Part shown: in pieces, positions 5,007 to 12,902 of the stretch
Position numbering within the stretch: position 1 is the first letter of the stretch
Layout of the letters: each line of letters begins with the position of its first letter
Virus record (IMG/VR): IMGVR_UViG_3300043137_000171
Coordinates: 1 to 24,543 of that record
Reading direction: 5' to 3' (one strand)
Length of the DNA: 24,543 bases
Origin: a virus
Made by a program: the position numbers and the translations under genes
Notes under the pieces: model-generated
The model's database searches: none
What the model was told of the DNA's origin: nothing
What the model saw: the letters and a program-made list of their open reading frames with translations, nothing else

Positions 5007-6698
5007 TTATATAAATTTGAGCAGGCCGTACACTGAGCCATCTTGGTTACTGTAACAAAGGTAATTAACGTGCGGATCGTTTACATTGTTGCTTGATCCG
5101 ACCCATTTTTCAGCACGGTCTTGATTGGATACTTCAACCCACGATCCACTAATTCTATCAGCATCGGGTACCCATCGTTGTGCAACACATGTTTCTGTGT
5201 TGTACCACCAGACCAGCTCGCTTGGATACACGGGCGGAACAGTTCCGGAATATACTTTTGCTTCTGCTTCGAAGTAAAGGGTAGTACCTGTCGGGAAATC
5301 TTCGCGACGTTGCTCACCTTCTCTGCCCGCTAAACCATTTGCATCTTCTAGCAGTTCGTATGTTTCTAAGCGACTTAGTCCTAGATTAAATGGTGCAGTG
5401 GTATCTGGAGTTAGGTCAGCTTTGACTTTATAAATGTAAAATTCTGGGGCCAATGTGTCACCTAATAGATCGTAAGAAGGGACACCAAAGATGTGAGTAT
5501 AGCCACGATGCATTTCAATAGTTGGATTTGCATCCAAGTACGTGTCTTTGCGGCCGTTTACTACTTGCTCGCTTAGTTTACCATCAACTGCCCAACATTG
5601 GCGATCATCAATCCATAGCATATTAAAGTTAGTAGTTGGCGGGCTTAGGTCAGCACCTAGGGCTGGGTCACCACCTAGCGCATCTTGATTGCCGGTAATA
5701 ACAGTTGAGTCGTACCCGACTAATTTTCCGCAATAGTCATAGACTGGGTCTTGTTGTACAAACAGCGGATCCTGTGGAGTTAATGCTTCCACTGCCATGC
5801 CATACAACTCTGGGCCTAATAGCCCTGGCCAAATGTTTACACTGCGAATCCCATTTACATCAGCAGGATAACTTGCAGACTTGTTTACACTTGCAACAAG
5901 AGTTTGTGCAGTGGCTGATGCGTCTTTTAAGTTTGGTACATCGGCTGGAGGATATGGACCGTTCCATTGGTTAGCTGCCGGAGGCGGTGGCGCTAGTGTA
6001 ATAACAGTAGCATCAGATACTTTATATGGCTTGCCTGTTGTTAAATTGTGCTTGTGTCTAAAGTCTGGGAACAGCTGGCGATTGACTGATTTTTTAAGTG
6101 CAGTCTTGACATTCTTCAATCTGGCAACCAATGCGTTTAGTTTGTCACCTGGAATGTCGGCCATTTTTCCACCGTGGGCTGCAATGCTAGCAAGTATACT
6201 TTCAGGATTATATCCGCCTCCAAGGCTTAAGCCACCTGTGCCATCTAAGCACACAGAAGGCTTTGCCAGTCTGCCAAGGTCATTTAGAATTGCATTCATT
6301 TCAGCAAACTCTGCATCAATCACTTGCCCAAGTACATCAGGTATAGCAGGTGCTTTCATTGGAATAGCACACATACCGTCGAGTGCTAATAAACTTTGAA
6401 CTTCAGCAATAGCGGCATTTACTCTTCCGAGTGCTTCTTTGATACCAAGTGCTTCTTCGGCTGCTTTAAGTTCTTTTTTTAGGTCAGCTAGCTCGTTTTT
6501 TAAATCAGCCAAGGAAGGAATACCGTCGACATTTTCCTGTAGCAACTTATCAATGTCCAAGTTAACACAAATCAGAGGACCTTTCAGCATGTTATTAAGT
6601 CCGCCAAAAAGCAGCGCACATATAATGTCTTTGAGAGGTTTGTTTAGGATGCCTTTGGTTGCAACACTAACGCCGGGGATAACTGGAATATTTGCCAT
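5007..6698 (-). CDS. Large protein of tail-tip operon, probable virion protein
   Basis: A 563-aa protein of unknown family. The N-terminal ~50 residues are hydrophobic and Gly/Pro-rich; 60-110 is a strong coiled coil (LADLKNELADLKKELKAAEE and onward); around 145-175 comes a Gly-rich stretch, then a Pro-rich linker near 235-255 (LAPPPPAANQWNGPYPPADV); the remainder is a beta-rich region with many Trp and Tyr and an acidic bias. The ATG at 6698 lies 10 nt after the M15 peptidase stop. The size, modular layout and position next to PAAR and peptidase genes suggest a baseplate or tail-tip protein, but no motif proves this. A shared neighbour with the peptidase could also mean an adhesin-like role. 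Confidence 0.82.
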   Translation of the reverse strand: MANIPVIPGVSVATKGILNKPLKDIICALLFGGLNNMLKGPLICVNLDIDKLLQENVDGIPSLADLKNELADLKKELKAAEEALGIKEALGRVNAAIAEVQSLLALDGMCAIPMKAPAIPDVLGQVIDAEFAEMNAILNDLGRLAKPSVCLDGTGGLSLGGGYNPESILASIAAHGGKMADIPGDKLNALVARLKNVKTALKKSVNRQLFPDFRHKHNLTTGKPYKVSDATVITLAPPPPAANQWNGPYPPADVPNLKDASATAQTLVASVNKSASYPADVNGIRSVNIWPGLLGPELYGMAVEALTPQDPLFVQQDPVYDYCGKLVGYDSTVITGNQDALGGDPALGADLSPPTTNFNMLWIDDRQCWAVDGKLSEQVVNGRKDTYLDANPTIEMHRGYTHIFGVPSYDLLGDTLAPEFYIYKVKADLTPDTTAPFNLGLSRLETYELLEDANGLAGREGEQRREDFPTGTTLYFEAEAKVYSGTVPPVYPSELVWWYNTETCVAQRWVPDADRISGSWVEVSNQDRAEKWVGSSNNVNDPHVNYLCYSNQDGSVYGLLKFI

Positions 6699-6708
6699 GG
6701 TCTATTAC

Positions 6709-7401
6709 TTATGCCCACTTTAGGTCGGCTGGTAAGTTTGCGCCACTGCGGCCGCCACCGTTTTGATACGGAGCCTTTCCGTTTCTTGTTACAAGTACTG
6801 CTACGCTGGCAGGTGATTTACCACCGTAGGAAATGTGTACCCAACGTCCTTCGAAAATAACTTGGCTAAATGGTAGACCGGACTTACCAATCCACTTGAA
6901 TAAATTCTTAGCGTTCTCAACTGCATCACCATTTAGCAATTGAATATCTGCGGCACATGCAAAAGTATGATCGCTTGTATTACTTCCGCCAATACTTGCA
7001 TTATATGCCGGTGAACGATAGCCTGATGAAAGTGTTATCGGGAATCCTGCATCGCGGATTGGATCTAGGATATTTTTACATAGCTTTTGCCAATTGCAAG
7101 CAATTTGTGCTGCCGACTGTCCGCCGTTTGGAGCTGGCTTGTATTTCATGTGTGCAAATTTATAGTATTTGCTGCATGCTGTGTCCCACATTGCATCTGT
7201 ATATGTTGAGCAATCTGTTGTATCTGGTGGCAGCGGTTCTTCACCTGGAGGTTGAGTTGCTTCTCCAACATCTCCGCCACCTTGGGTAGTGCGCTGATCT
7301 TCGGCCGCTGCTGCATGCCCTTCGGCATTGTCTTCGTAATAGACAATGCCGCTAGGTGTTATTTTTCGTCCGCCATTTTTTGTTGGTTTTACACTGCACA
7401 T
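6709..7401 (-). CDS. M15-family peptidoglycan peptidase, tail-associated
   Basis: A 230-aa zinc peptidase of the M15 (D,D/L,D-peptidase, hedgehog-like) family. The fold is visible from residue ~80: SSGYRSPAYNASIGGSNTSD at 125-144, then H145-x6-D152 (HTFACAAD) and the terminal W187-x-H189 (GRWVHI), giving the zinc ligands H145, D152 and H189. The first ~75 residues form a low-complexity Gly/Pro/Asp-rich segment, likely a linker to another virion part. The enzyme would cut peptidoglycan cross-links either at entry (like the gp5 lysozyme of the T4 hub) or at lysis. It stands between a PAAR tip gene and a large putative tail gene, which favours entry. The ribosome-binding site GGGAG lies inside a long hairpin (7404-7439). 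C-terminal residues after ~195 are Gly-rich. Confidence 0.88.
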   Translation of the reverse strand: MCSVKPTKNGGRKITPSGIVYYEDNAEGHAAAAEDQRTTQGGGDVGEATQPPGEEPLPPDTTDCSTYTDAMWDTACSKYYKFAHMKYKPAPNGGQSAAQIACNWQKLCKNILDPIRDAGFPITLSSGYRSPAYNASIGGSNTSDHTFACAADIQLLNGDAVENAKNLFKWIGKSGLPFSQVIFEGRWVHISYGGKSPASVAVLVTRNGKAPYQNGGGRSGANLPADLKWA

Positions 7402-7439
7402 AAATTAAAATCTCCCAGTTATTTATGGGAGATTTTAAT
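7402..7439 (-). promoter_or_regulatory. RBS-sequestering hairpin with late-promoter-like element
   Basis: A perfect 14-bp inverted repeat (ATTAAAATCTCCCA 7404-7417, TGGGAGATTTTAAT 7426-7439) with an 8-nt loop. On the minus strand its 3' arm holds the Shine-Dalgarno GGGAG (7416-7412), 10 nt before the peptidase ATG. The 5' arm and loop hold CATAAATA (7427-7420), 7 of 8 bases of the T4 late promoter. Read-through RNA from upstream would hide the ribosome-binding site; RNA starting in the loop could not form the stem. It may also terminate transcription after the PAAR gene. Confidence 0.75.
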
Positions 7440-7440
7440 A

Positions 7441-7713
7441 TTATGGACCTACATAAACGTTTGGGCTACCATCTGCCCTGGAATCCCCGCATGTGTCAGC
7501 ATCGCCTTGCCTGTTTACAGGAATTCCGCCAATAAAAACAGTGCCGCTACCGTTTGCAGTAGTTGGGCTACTGTGCTCACCTAGACCATGGTCAGAAACT
7601 GTACTACCGTCAATGCTTGCCAATTGTCCATTGACATATACTGTGCCCTGAGGGATTCCTTCAATGGTACCTCCGCCATCATTGGCATCACCTTGACGAT
7701 GTACAGCTGGCAT
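7441..7713 (-). CDS. PAAR-repeat tail-spike tip protein
   Basis: A 90-aa protein composed of PAAR-type repeats: it begins MPAVHRQGDANDGG and ends with GIPVNRQGDADTCGDSRADG followed by SPNVYVGP, with Gly/Ser-rich strands between. PAAR proteins form a sharpened, metal-tipped cone on the tail spike (T4 gp5.4 has 97 aa) and on type VI secretion spikes. His, Cys and Asp residues suitable for metal binding are present (H5, C79). Its ATG overlaps the Sm-like gene stop as TAATG, so the two are translationally coupled. The position before the M15 peptidase suggests both belong to the membrane-piercing tip. Confidence 0.92.
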   Translation of the reverse strand: MPAVHRQGDANDGGGTIEGIPQGTVYVNGQLASIDGSTVSDHGLGEHSSPTTANGSGTVFIGGIPVNRQGDADTCGDSRADGSPNVYVGP

Positions 7714-8027
7714 TATACTCTAAATCCTGCAGGGGCAACTTGGATGCCGCTCATTGCCGAACTGTACTGATCGGCTAGCTCCTTGTCAGTATTTGCCATG
7801 CATACCACTAACGCTCGGTTAATTTTAAGGTTGCGTGTATTAGCAGGGTTGACTGTCATCAAGTACGGAGTTAATGCAGGTCCGCCTTTTGGTCCAACGC
7901 TTAGTGTCACTGGACGATCAATTGTGTATGACAAGCTGTCGTCATCTTTATACGTGCCAATTAACTCTTCGCCTGAACTCATTTTTAGCGTAACTACATC
8001 GCCGTCTTTTTTAATATCAAGTAACAT
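7713..8027 (-). CDS. Sm-like-fold phage protein (104 aa)
   Basis: A 104-aa protein whose N-terminal half has the strand pattern of an Sm/LSm-like barrel (VVTLKMSSGEELIGTYKDDD at about 11-30), followed by a Pro/Gly-rich loop and a helical tail ending QVAPAGFRV. Similar proteins appear in T4-like marine phages without known role. Its ATG lies 11 bp inside the glutaredoxin gene, and its stop overlaps the PAAR start. This places it between nucleotide metabolism and tail-tip genes. RNA binding or a tail role are both possible; the sequence does not decide. Confidence 0.82.
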   Translation of the reverse strand: MLLDIKKDGDVVTLKMSSGEELIGTYKDDDSLSYTIDRPVTLSVGPKGGPALTPYLMTVNPANTRNLKINRALVVCMANTDKELADQYSSAMSGIQVAPAGFRV

Positions 8028-8268
8028 TCTTTTCCTTTAGAAATTTATCTATCTTTGCACTATTGCCAACATACTCACCTTGGTGCCAAAACTGTGGCAC
8101 ACTGTTTGGATTGTGACCTAATCTGTATTCCCAGACCTTAAAGACTTGCTGCATGTTGTCGTCGTCTAGTTTAATTATGTCAAACTTTATGCCAGCTTGC
8201 TCCAATTTGTCACGTGCAATGCAACATGCATCGCACTGATCCATTATGTACAACTCATTGAAACTCAT
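8017..8268 (-). CDS. Glutaredoxin
   Basis: An 83-aa glutaredoxin with a C12-D-A-C15 active site (followed by a third cysteine, C16), the cis-proline segment SVPQFWHQGEYVG around 56-68 and the usual final helix. It would reduce the disulfide formed in NrdA in each catalytic cycle, using host glutathione. The ATG overlaps the nrdB stop as ATGA, making a direct nrdA-nrdB-grx operon. The CDAC active site differs from the commoner CPYC; Cys at position 16 is unusual. T4 has a related protein, NrdC, but this one is shorter and more similar in layout to GrxC/NrdH-like proteins. Confidence 0.9.
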   Translation of the reverse strand: MSFNELYIMDQCDACCIARDKLEQAGIKFDIIKLDDDNMQQVFKVWEYRLGHNPNSVPQFWHQGEYVGNSAKIDKFLKEKNVT

Positions 8269-9365
8269 AGTGATGGCAAAGCATCATAGTCAATTGAATC
8301 CCCCATTACACCAATTACATAGTTGGTTGATTCGTTTTCTTGCAGTGCAGTTTGCTTTTTGCTAGTGTCCACATGCTTGTTGAACCAAGGGATAGGAGTA
8401 CTCTTGGGTGCAGGACTTAGATATTTGATACCAATGTCTTTGAGTGCGCCCACTGCTGTGTAGTCTACAAAGTCACGCAGAATGTTTGCGTTAAGGCCAA
8501 TGACCGGTCCCATCTTAAACAAATAACTAGCCCATGCCTTTTCTTCGCAAATTACATCTAGATACAGTGCATATACTTCTGCTTCACATTCTGCTTTGAT
8601 TGCTGCAAAGCGTGAATCTTCTTTGACCACTTGATTGATCAAATAAGCAGTCCAACCTTTGTGTAGTAGTTCGTCTTGAAGAATCAAGCTGATGATGTTG
8701 CCGTTGCCAATGAAGATTTTGTTCTCGACCATTGCCAAACTTGTAGCAAACGATACCATGAAGCGGAACGCTTCCAGTGCATAACTTGCATGTAGTGCCA
8801 TCCAAATTGCTTTGATATGTTCCTTTTCCGGAATTACTTCACCTACCTGTTTGCGACAATTGATTACATGCAATGCTTCGTAATAGTTACCGACACTCGA
8901 TGCCATGTCGACGATTTCTTTCGTGTCGTGGATAGTGTTAAACACATCCTTTGGCACGTTGTAGATGTTACGGATAATGTGACTGTATGACTTACTGTGA
9001 ATGTTAGTTTCAAAGAACGTCCAGTTGTATACCAATGATTCCAACTCGGGTAAACTGATTACAGGAGTAAACACTTGACTAGGACCACGGCCTTGCAAAC
9101 TGTCCAGTGCTGTCTGACGTAACAAGTTACTTGTAAAGATATGTCTGACAGCTTCGCTTGCTTCTTTGAAATCGTTGCTATCTTTAGTAAGACTTACTTC
9201 TTCTGGTTGCCAGAAGAAGCCACGAGCAGTTTCTTCAAACTCGGCAATTTTTTTATACTTTACTTCTTCGAATCGTTGGATAGTTACAGGGCCAGCTGGG
9301 TCTAGAAACATCTTACGGTTCAAGTAGTCTGTTTTTGTATTTAGGTTGTATTGTTCTTTTGACAT
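8265..9365 (-). CDS. nrdB: Ribonucleotide reductase class I, small subunit
   Basis: A 366-aa R2 subunit supplying the tyrosyl radical for NrdA. The di-iron ligands are recognisable against E. coli NrdB: D88 (LDSLQG), E119, H123, E198 (ALEAFRF), E232 and H235 (DELLH), with radical tyrosine Y127 (HSKSYSH). The first helix-pair ligand motif reads E119-T-N-I-H123, one residue longer than the E-x-x-H of the E. coli enzyme, while the other spacings (D88-E119, E198-E232-H235) equal those of E. coli. The C-terminus (YDALPSL) is acidic and short, like the tail that docks on NrdA. It starts 6 nt after nrdA without a clear ribosome-binding site. No intron or intein is present. Confidence 0.95.
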   Translation of the reverse strand: MSKEQYNLNTKTDYLNRKMFLDPAGPVTIQRFEEVKYKKIAEFEETARGFFWQPEEVSLTKDSNDFKEASEAVRHIFTSNLLRQTALDSLQGRGPSQVFTPVISLPELESLVYNWTFFETNIHSKSYSHIIRNIYNVPKDVFNTIHDTKEIVDMASSVGNYYEALHVINCRKQVGEVIPEKEHIKAIWMALHASYALEAFRFMVSFATSLAMVENKIFIGNGNIISLILQDELLHKGWTAYLINQVVKEDSRFAAIKAECEAEVYALYLDVICEEKAWASYLFKMGPVIGLNANILRDFVDYTAVGALKDIGIKYLSPAPKSTPIPWFNKHVDTSKKQTALQENESTNYVIGVMGDSIDYDALPSL

Positions 9366-9371
9366 TTTATT

Positions 9372-11696
9372 TTATAATTTGCATGCTTCGCAATCTTCTT
9401 CGTCGTCGAAGTTGATTGGCTCTAACATAGTTGGAGCTTCATCAGCAATGGCCTTACTACCTGCTTTATTAATCAAGCTGTAGTAGAATGTTTTCAATCC
9501 CCACATGTGCGACTGCATCAAGTTCTTGGCAATCAATGTTGTTGGTACTTTACGATCTGCAAAGTGCGCTGGATTGTAAAACGTGTTAGTTGAAATTGAT
9601 TGGTCAACATATGCTGCAATAACAGCGGCTGTTTTTAAATAACCGTCGCAGTCCTTTTGTTCCCACATTAGTTGATACTTGTTCTTCAACTTGTGGTACT
9701 CTGGAACAACTTGTACAAACGAACCTGCTTTTGATTCTTTAACGCTGATTAAACTCATTGGCATTTCAATACCGTTAGTCGAGTTAATAACAACCGAACT
9801 AGACTCAACAGGAGCAACAGCCATTTGTGTAGCATTACGCACACCATGTTCTTTCATTTGAACACGTAGAGTTTCCCAGTCTAGTTCAGGAGCAAAGTTT
9901 GCTAACTCATTGACACCATTGGCACGTAGTTCCCACGGGAATACGCCTTGTCCGTAACGTGTCTTATCACTGCCTTCGCACTTGCCACGTTCTTTGGCCA
10001 GTTCAACACTGGCTTCTGTTAGGTAGTAGGATTGATGTTCCATCCAAGATTTGACTTCTCCTAGAGCATCCTTCTCACCGTACCTGAGGCTTCGCTTTGC
10101 GTGCCAGTAGGCGAGGTTGGTGATGCCGATTCCAAGCGGTCTGATTTCGTCATTGCTGAGTTTAGACTGGATGGAAAGAAAGTCTTGATAGTCAAGAATG
10201 TTGTTGAGGCTACGATGCAGTATACGGCAAGCACGGCGCATGTCTTCTGGGTTACGGAACGCACCCCAATTGATTGAGCCCAAGGTGCAAAGTGCGATAC
10301 GACCGCTATCGTCATCCAAACGTTTAAAGGACTTAGTAGGTAAAAGAATTTCACAGCAAAGGTTACTCTGGTAAATGGTATGGTACTCGGGGTCAAACGG
10401 ACCTTGGTTCATTACATTGTCAATGAACACTAGGTAGATACGTCCTGTATCTGTACGTTCTTTCAGAATGCCCGACTTGAATACTTCTTCGGCACTCATT
10501 GTCTTTTTGCGTAGTCCCGGAGTCTGTTCGTACTTGACATACAGCTCTTCAAAGAGTTTAGTATTGGAGTAAAAGGCTTGATATAAGTCAGGTACTTCGT
10601 TGGGATCAAAGAATGTTATTTGTTCTTTGTTTTTGAATCGTCTCCAGAATAGAGCGGAAAGCACAACCCCATAATCCATATGACGGACTCGGGTTTCTTC
10701 TGTGCCTTGGTTGTTCTTGAGTACAATAAGGTCGTCAAACTGGTGATGCCAGATTGGATAAAAGATAGTAGCACTTGCATTGCGAATTCCTCCTTGACTG
10801 CATGAACGCAGGTCACCGAACCATTTCTTTAAAAATGGAATCATTCCTGTGTGCATGATTTCGCCGCCCCTAATGGGACTTCCTAAAGGACGTAGTCGCC
10901 CAATCTCTAAGCCAATGCCAGCACGTTTACTGGCATACTTGGCCATCATTTCTCCACTAGCAAATATAGAATCAAGGTCGTCATCGCTACGGATAAGAAC
11001 GCAACTAGAAAACTGTTTAGTTGGAGTGCCAAGCCCAGCCAGCACAGGAGTAGCAAGAGTGAAAAGACCATCACTGGCAGCATTGTAGTATTCCTTGATG
11101 TAACGCATTCTGGCTGCGTTGGGTTCTTCTTTATGAAACACTGTTGCGGCAGCAACCATGTAACGAATTTGTGGCGTTTCGTAGATTTCCTTTGTACTAC
11201 GATTCTTTACCAGATATTTTTCAATCAGTTGTTCAATGGCGGCATAACTGTATTGTTCATCTTTATCGTGCTCCAGCATTGAGTTCATCTTATCCCAGTC
11301 TTCTCGAGTATACCAGTCAAGAAGTTCGCTGGTATAAAGACCTGTTGCTACGTTCTTTTTAACAATGTCATACAGGTGCGGCACTTCATAACTACCATAA
11401 ACATCTTTCCGTAGCATACTTAGACGTTGCTTGCCTGCCACATATTGGTAGTTAGTATGTCCCACATCTGGATTTGATTCTACGTCGATTAAATCTACAA
11501 TCGCACGTAACGTAATCTCATCGATTTCACGTGTAGTAATTCCGTCATAAAAATGCGGCTGACTTTTAATTTCAATCATTGACTGACTTACATCAGCAAT
11601 GCCTGCACACACTTTGGCAATCTGCGCTTGCCATTTTTCGACTGCTAGAACTTCGCTTCTACCATCACGTTTAATTACATTTATTTTGCTTTTCAT
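9372..11696 (-). CDS. nrdA: Ribonucleotide reductase class I, large subunit
   Basis: A 774-aa R1 subunit that reduces ribonucleoside diphosphates to deoxynucleotides for phage DNA synthesis. Visible in order: an N-terminal ATP cone (residues ~3-95), C232 (QFSSCVL), the active-site trio N445-C447-E449 (SNLCCEI), C470 (ALCTLGSINW), the radical-transfer tyrosines Y738-Y739, and the C-terminal shuttle cysteines C769 and C772 (CEAC, spaced two apart rather than the four of E. coli). Full length with no insertion. The presence of an ATP cone suggests dATP inhibition is possible, which many phages lose. Upstream, 77 nt hold no sigma70 match but share GTTGTATTTTA with another operon leader. Confidence 0.97.
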   Translation of the reverse strand: MKSKINVIKRDGRSEVLAVEKWQAQIAKVCAGIADVSQSMIEIKSQPHFYDGITTREIDEITLRAIVDLIDVESNPDVGHTNYQYVAGKQRLSMLRKDVYGSYEVPHLYDIVKKNVATGLYTSELLDWYTREDWDKMNSMLEHDKDEQYSYAAIEQLIEKYLVKNRSTKEIYETPQIRYMVAAATVFHKEEPNAARMRYIKEYYNAASDGLFTLATPVLAGLGTPTKQFSSCVLIRSDDDLDSIFASGEMMAKYASKRAGIGLEIGRLRPLGSPIRGGEIMHTGMIPFLKKWFGDLRSCSQGGIRNASATIFYPIWHHQFDDLIVLKNNQGTEETRVRHMDYGVVLSALFWRRFKNKEQITFFDPNEVPDLYQAFYSNTKLFEELYVKYEQTPGLRKKTMSAEEVFKSGILKERTDTGRIYLVFIDNVMNQGPFDPEYHTIYQSNLCCEILLPTKSFKRLDDDSGRIALCTLGSINWGAFRNPEDMRRACRILHRSLNNILDYQDFLSIQSKLSNDEIRPLGIGITNLAYWHAKRSLRYGEKDALGEVKSWMEHQSYYLTEASVELAKERGKCEGSDKTRYGQGVFPWELRANGVNELANFAPELDWETLRVQMKEHGVRNATQMAVAPVESSSVVINSTNGIEMPMSLISVKESKAGSFVQVVPEYHKLKNKYQLMWEQKDCDGYLKTAAVIAAYVDQSISTNTFYNPAHFADRKVPTTLIAKNLMQSHMWGLKTFYYSLINKAGSKAIADEAPTMLEPINFDDEEDCEACKL

Positions 11697-11773
11697 ATAT
11701 TATTGTTATTCCAACTTCCTGTTCTAGTTGTATTTTAGGTCAAGTACTTACCATAAAATTCGACGTCAAAAGT
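11697..11773 (-). promoter_or_regulatory. nrdA leader with shared motif, likely promoter region
   Basis: The 77 nt between the 148-aa gene and nrdA. The plus-strand 11-mer GTTGTATTTTA (11727-11737) is identical to one upstream of the ligase operon (3501-3511) and nearly so to 1178-1189. No -35/-10 pair with proper spacing is present, so the promoter may be of a phage-specific middle class. Confidence 0.4.
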
Positions 11774-12220
11774 TTATACTTTAACTAGGCTAGCGAGGTC
11801 GCTAGCCGCCCATGTTTGCAAAATTTGCAAGTCTAAAGTTTTCATGTCAACTGCCTCACCATCATAATAATTTAACACTGTTCCATCTGCTAGAAGTACT
11901 AAAAGTTTGGGAGATTGGTCAACGATTGCCAAAATTAGTTGACAATCAATTCCACTTAGAATAAGACTATAAAACATTCCCAGTCCTTGCGCACTAGGGC
12001 AAAAGGAGCCGCTGCCAATTAGTTCCCATGGGTTTGGCCAAGTTTCCACTCTCCAAGGGTCAAATGTTTTGTTTACTAGCGGAACAAACTTCCACCACCT
12101 GGCAGCTTCGTTAAGAGCAGCCACAGTATCCAGTGTAGACAACTGTGTTCTCCATTCGCGCCAGGCCAGTAACTTTCCTTGTTTGTCAAGAAACCAATGT
12201 TCTAAATTATGTTTTTCCAC
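11774..12220 (-). CDS. Conserved phage protein (148 aa), function unknown
   Basis: A protein of 148 aa from a GTG at 12220, which lies 8 nt after the nuclease stop codon; a GTG at 12268 in the same frame would give 164 aa with a 40-bp overlap. It is rich in Trp (AWREWRTQL, AARWWKFVPL, WRVETWPNPWELI) and has a hydrophobic centre (GLGMFYSLILSGI). The pattern recalls a conserved protein of marine T4-like phages with no assigned function. It follows the nuclease gene and precedes nrdA, so a nucleic-acid or nucleotide role is possible but not shown. Confidence 0.72.
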   Translation of the reverse strand: MEKHNLEHWFLDKQGKLLAWREWRTQLSTLDTVAALNEAARWWKFVPLVNKTFDPWRVETWPNPWELIGSGSFCPSAQGLGMFYSLILSGIDCQLILAIVDQSPKLLVLLADGTVLNYYDGEAVDMKTLDLQILQTWAASDLASLVKV

Positions 12221-12228
12221 GCAGATAC

Positions 12229-12900
12229 TTATACCAACTTGTAATACTGTTCTACTCGTTGCAACCACAAGTCAGTGTATCGGTCAAATTCAGCACCTTC
12301 GATTGTAAACGTTTCATAGTTGTTTTCGCGGTCTACCATGAACAATGCACCAAATTTAATATCAGTCCCATGTACTTCATTGTGTGCTAATGCGTAGGCT
12401 GTGGTCTGAATAAAGTAATCCTGCATCCACTCGGGCTTCTTCATCTTCTTGGCAGTCTTATGATCCATGATGGCCGGGATGCCTTTATAGCAACCTACCA
12501 AGTCAGTAGTGCCTGCGTATAAGCCTGGATAGTATAAGCTGGCTTCCATCCCCCATACCTCAGTTACATCAGGCAAGCCTTTAGTGATAACTTGATCACT
12601 CATTGCTCTGGCCATAACATGCACTGGTGTGCTACCAGGAGGACGTTCTATGCCTTCGATAAAATTCTCAATGTGTTTATGAACAAGTGTTCCAAGTCCA
12701 GCTGATTCTGTTGAAATACGAGTAGCTTCGGCTTCGCCTACTCGTTTTCGCCATTCCAGTAAACCTGTTTTGTCCGCAGTGGCAGATAGAATTGTGGTTA
12801 CACTCGGGACTTTTGATCCGTCGGGTGTAGCGTATAGCCGCTTTGGGCCTTCGATCCTATTCAGGGTTTCGTATTTGTATTTGGGGTTAAAAATTATCAT
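12229..12900 (-). CDS. PD-(D/E)XK nuclease, RecB/Cas4-like
   Basis: A 223-aa exonuclease-type protein. Motifs: YATPDGSKVPSVTTIL at 23-38, a substrate-domain helix with H74 (GTLVHKHIE), D133 (GTTDLVG), the catalytic D146-H-K148 (IMDHKTA) and Q165-x3-Y169 (QTTAY). This set matches the RecB/Cas4/lambda-exonuclease-like superfamily, which degrades DNA ends for recombination or recycles host DNA. There is no Cas4-type cysteine cluster. The ATG at 12900 is only 8 nt past a perfect -10 box, and no Shine-Dalgarno is present, so the mRNA is probably leaderless. A palindrome covers the -10, suggesting repression. Confidence 0.88.
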   Translation of the reverse strand: MIIFNPKYKYETLNRIEGPKRLYATPDGSKVPSVTTILSATADKTGLLEWRKRVGEAEATRISTESAGLGTLVHKHIENFIEGIERPPGSTPVHVMARAMSDQVITKGLPDVTEVWGMEASLYYPGLYAGTTDLVGCYKGIPAIMDHKTAKKMKKPEWMQDYFIQTTAYALAHNEVHGTDIKFGALFMVDRENNYETFTIEGAEFDRYTDLWLQRVEQYYKLV

Positions 12901-12902
12901 TG

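Noticed and set aside
5881-6399. Plus-strand open frame of 172 codons
   Set aside because: It runs antisense to the 563-aa gene, has low-complexity Ala/Ser/Leu composition and no start signal.
11737-11770. Sigma70 promoter before nrdA (TTGACG or TTGACC with TAAAAT)
   Set aside because: The distances between the hexamers are wrong: about 26 bp from TTGACG, and none for TTGACC, which directly abuts TAAAAT. No proper -35 stands 17 bp from any -10-like box.
12234-12268. GTG at 12268 as start of the 148-aa gene
   Set aside because: It would overlap the nuclease gene by 40 bp without a ribosome-binding site; the GTG at 12220 lies just after the stop. The choice is not certain.
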